From: JAABSX01 sp964480455
GTDB taxonomy: Bacteria; Bacteroidota; Bacteroidia; Cytophagales; Microscillaceae
NCBI GenBank assembly: GCA_964480455.1
Contig: CAYZQI010000131.1
Coordinates: 1 to 13,926 of the forward strand
Reading direction: 5' to 3'
Length of the DNA: 13,926 nucleotides
Positions 13,880-13,926 of the stretch are shown one piece after another. A program made the position numbers and the translations under genes. Each line of letters begins with the position of its first letter. Positions within the stretch are counted from its first letter, which is position 1. The notes below the pieces were generated by a model that saw only the letters and a program-made list of their open reading frames with translations, had not been told where the DNA came from and did not search any database.

Positions 13880-13926
13880 ATGAAAATTGTTTGTCTTTCT
13901 GATACCCATACAAAACACCGACAAGT
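13880..13926 (+). CDS. Metallophosphoesterase, N-terminus only (runs off the window)
   Basis: The last 47 bases read MKIVCLSDTHTKHRQ from ATG 13880. The beta strand followed by S-D-T-H matches the first metal-binding motif (Asp-x-His) of calcineurin-like metallophosphoesterases, where these two residues bind the dinuclear metal centre. Only 15 residues are visible, so the subfamily is open. It is divergent from the glycosyltransferase gene, with MITE copy 2 in the spacer. Confidence 0.7.
   Translation, partial: MKIVCLSDTHTKHRQ

Overview
The window looks like a chromosomal segment of a Bacteroidota bacterium, most likely a Cytophagales-type organism. The pointers are: a secreted protein ending in a type IX secretion (gliding-motility-associated) C-terminal domain, a PspC-domain protein with the Bacteroidota-style C-terminus, a conserved Bacteroidota OmpA-like/TPR lipoprotein, AT-rich intergenic DNA, and a few TAnnTTTG-like -7 boxes. 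The genus cannot be named from this alone. There is no tRNA, rRNA, CRISPR array or transposase gene.

Layout. 1-947 (+): the 3' part of a TPR protein. 1128-3044 (-): the OmpA-like/TPR lipoprotein, with a clear terminator at 1051-1084. 3186-3407 (+): a small PspC protein, divergent from the lipoprotein. 3402-6821 (-): a probable three-gene run of a T9SS-exported protein, a YbaB/EbfC nucleoid-associated protein and a family 2 glycosyltransferase. 7302-9515 (+): a secreted acetyl-xylan-esterase-like hydrolase and a uridine-phosphorylase-like enzyme, 30 bp apart. 9984-13477 (-): a family 2 glycosyltransferase, a two-helix membrane protein, a putative lipoprotein with a TIM-barrel-like signature, and a CvfB-type S1 RNA-binding protein. 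13880-end (+): the first codons of a metallophosphoesterase.

The genes are mostly envelope, surface-glycan and housekeeping functions and do not form one recognisable pathway. The unusual content is non-coding. (1) Between the convergent genes ending at 9515 and 9984 is a 142-bp element (9731-9872) built from four 22-nt units. The units are arranged as two forward then two inverted copies, with exact mirror symmetry about a 2-nt centre and 26-nt spacers. Each unit carries a 5-bp stem and 3-nt loop, and the stem bases change together between units while the flanking bases stay the same. (2) Two 120-bp MITE-like elements (10909-11028 and 13693-13812) share about 20-bp terminal inverted repeats and lie in the same orientation. 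The first has a perfect 8-bp target duplication and supplies the present stop codon of the gene it abuts. The transposases that would move either family are not in this window.
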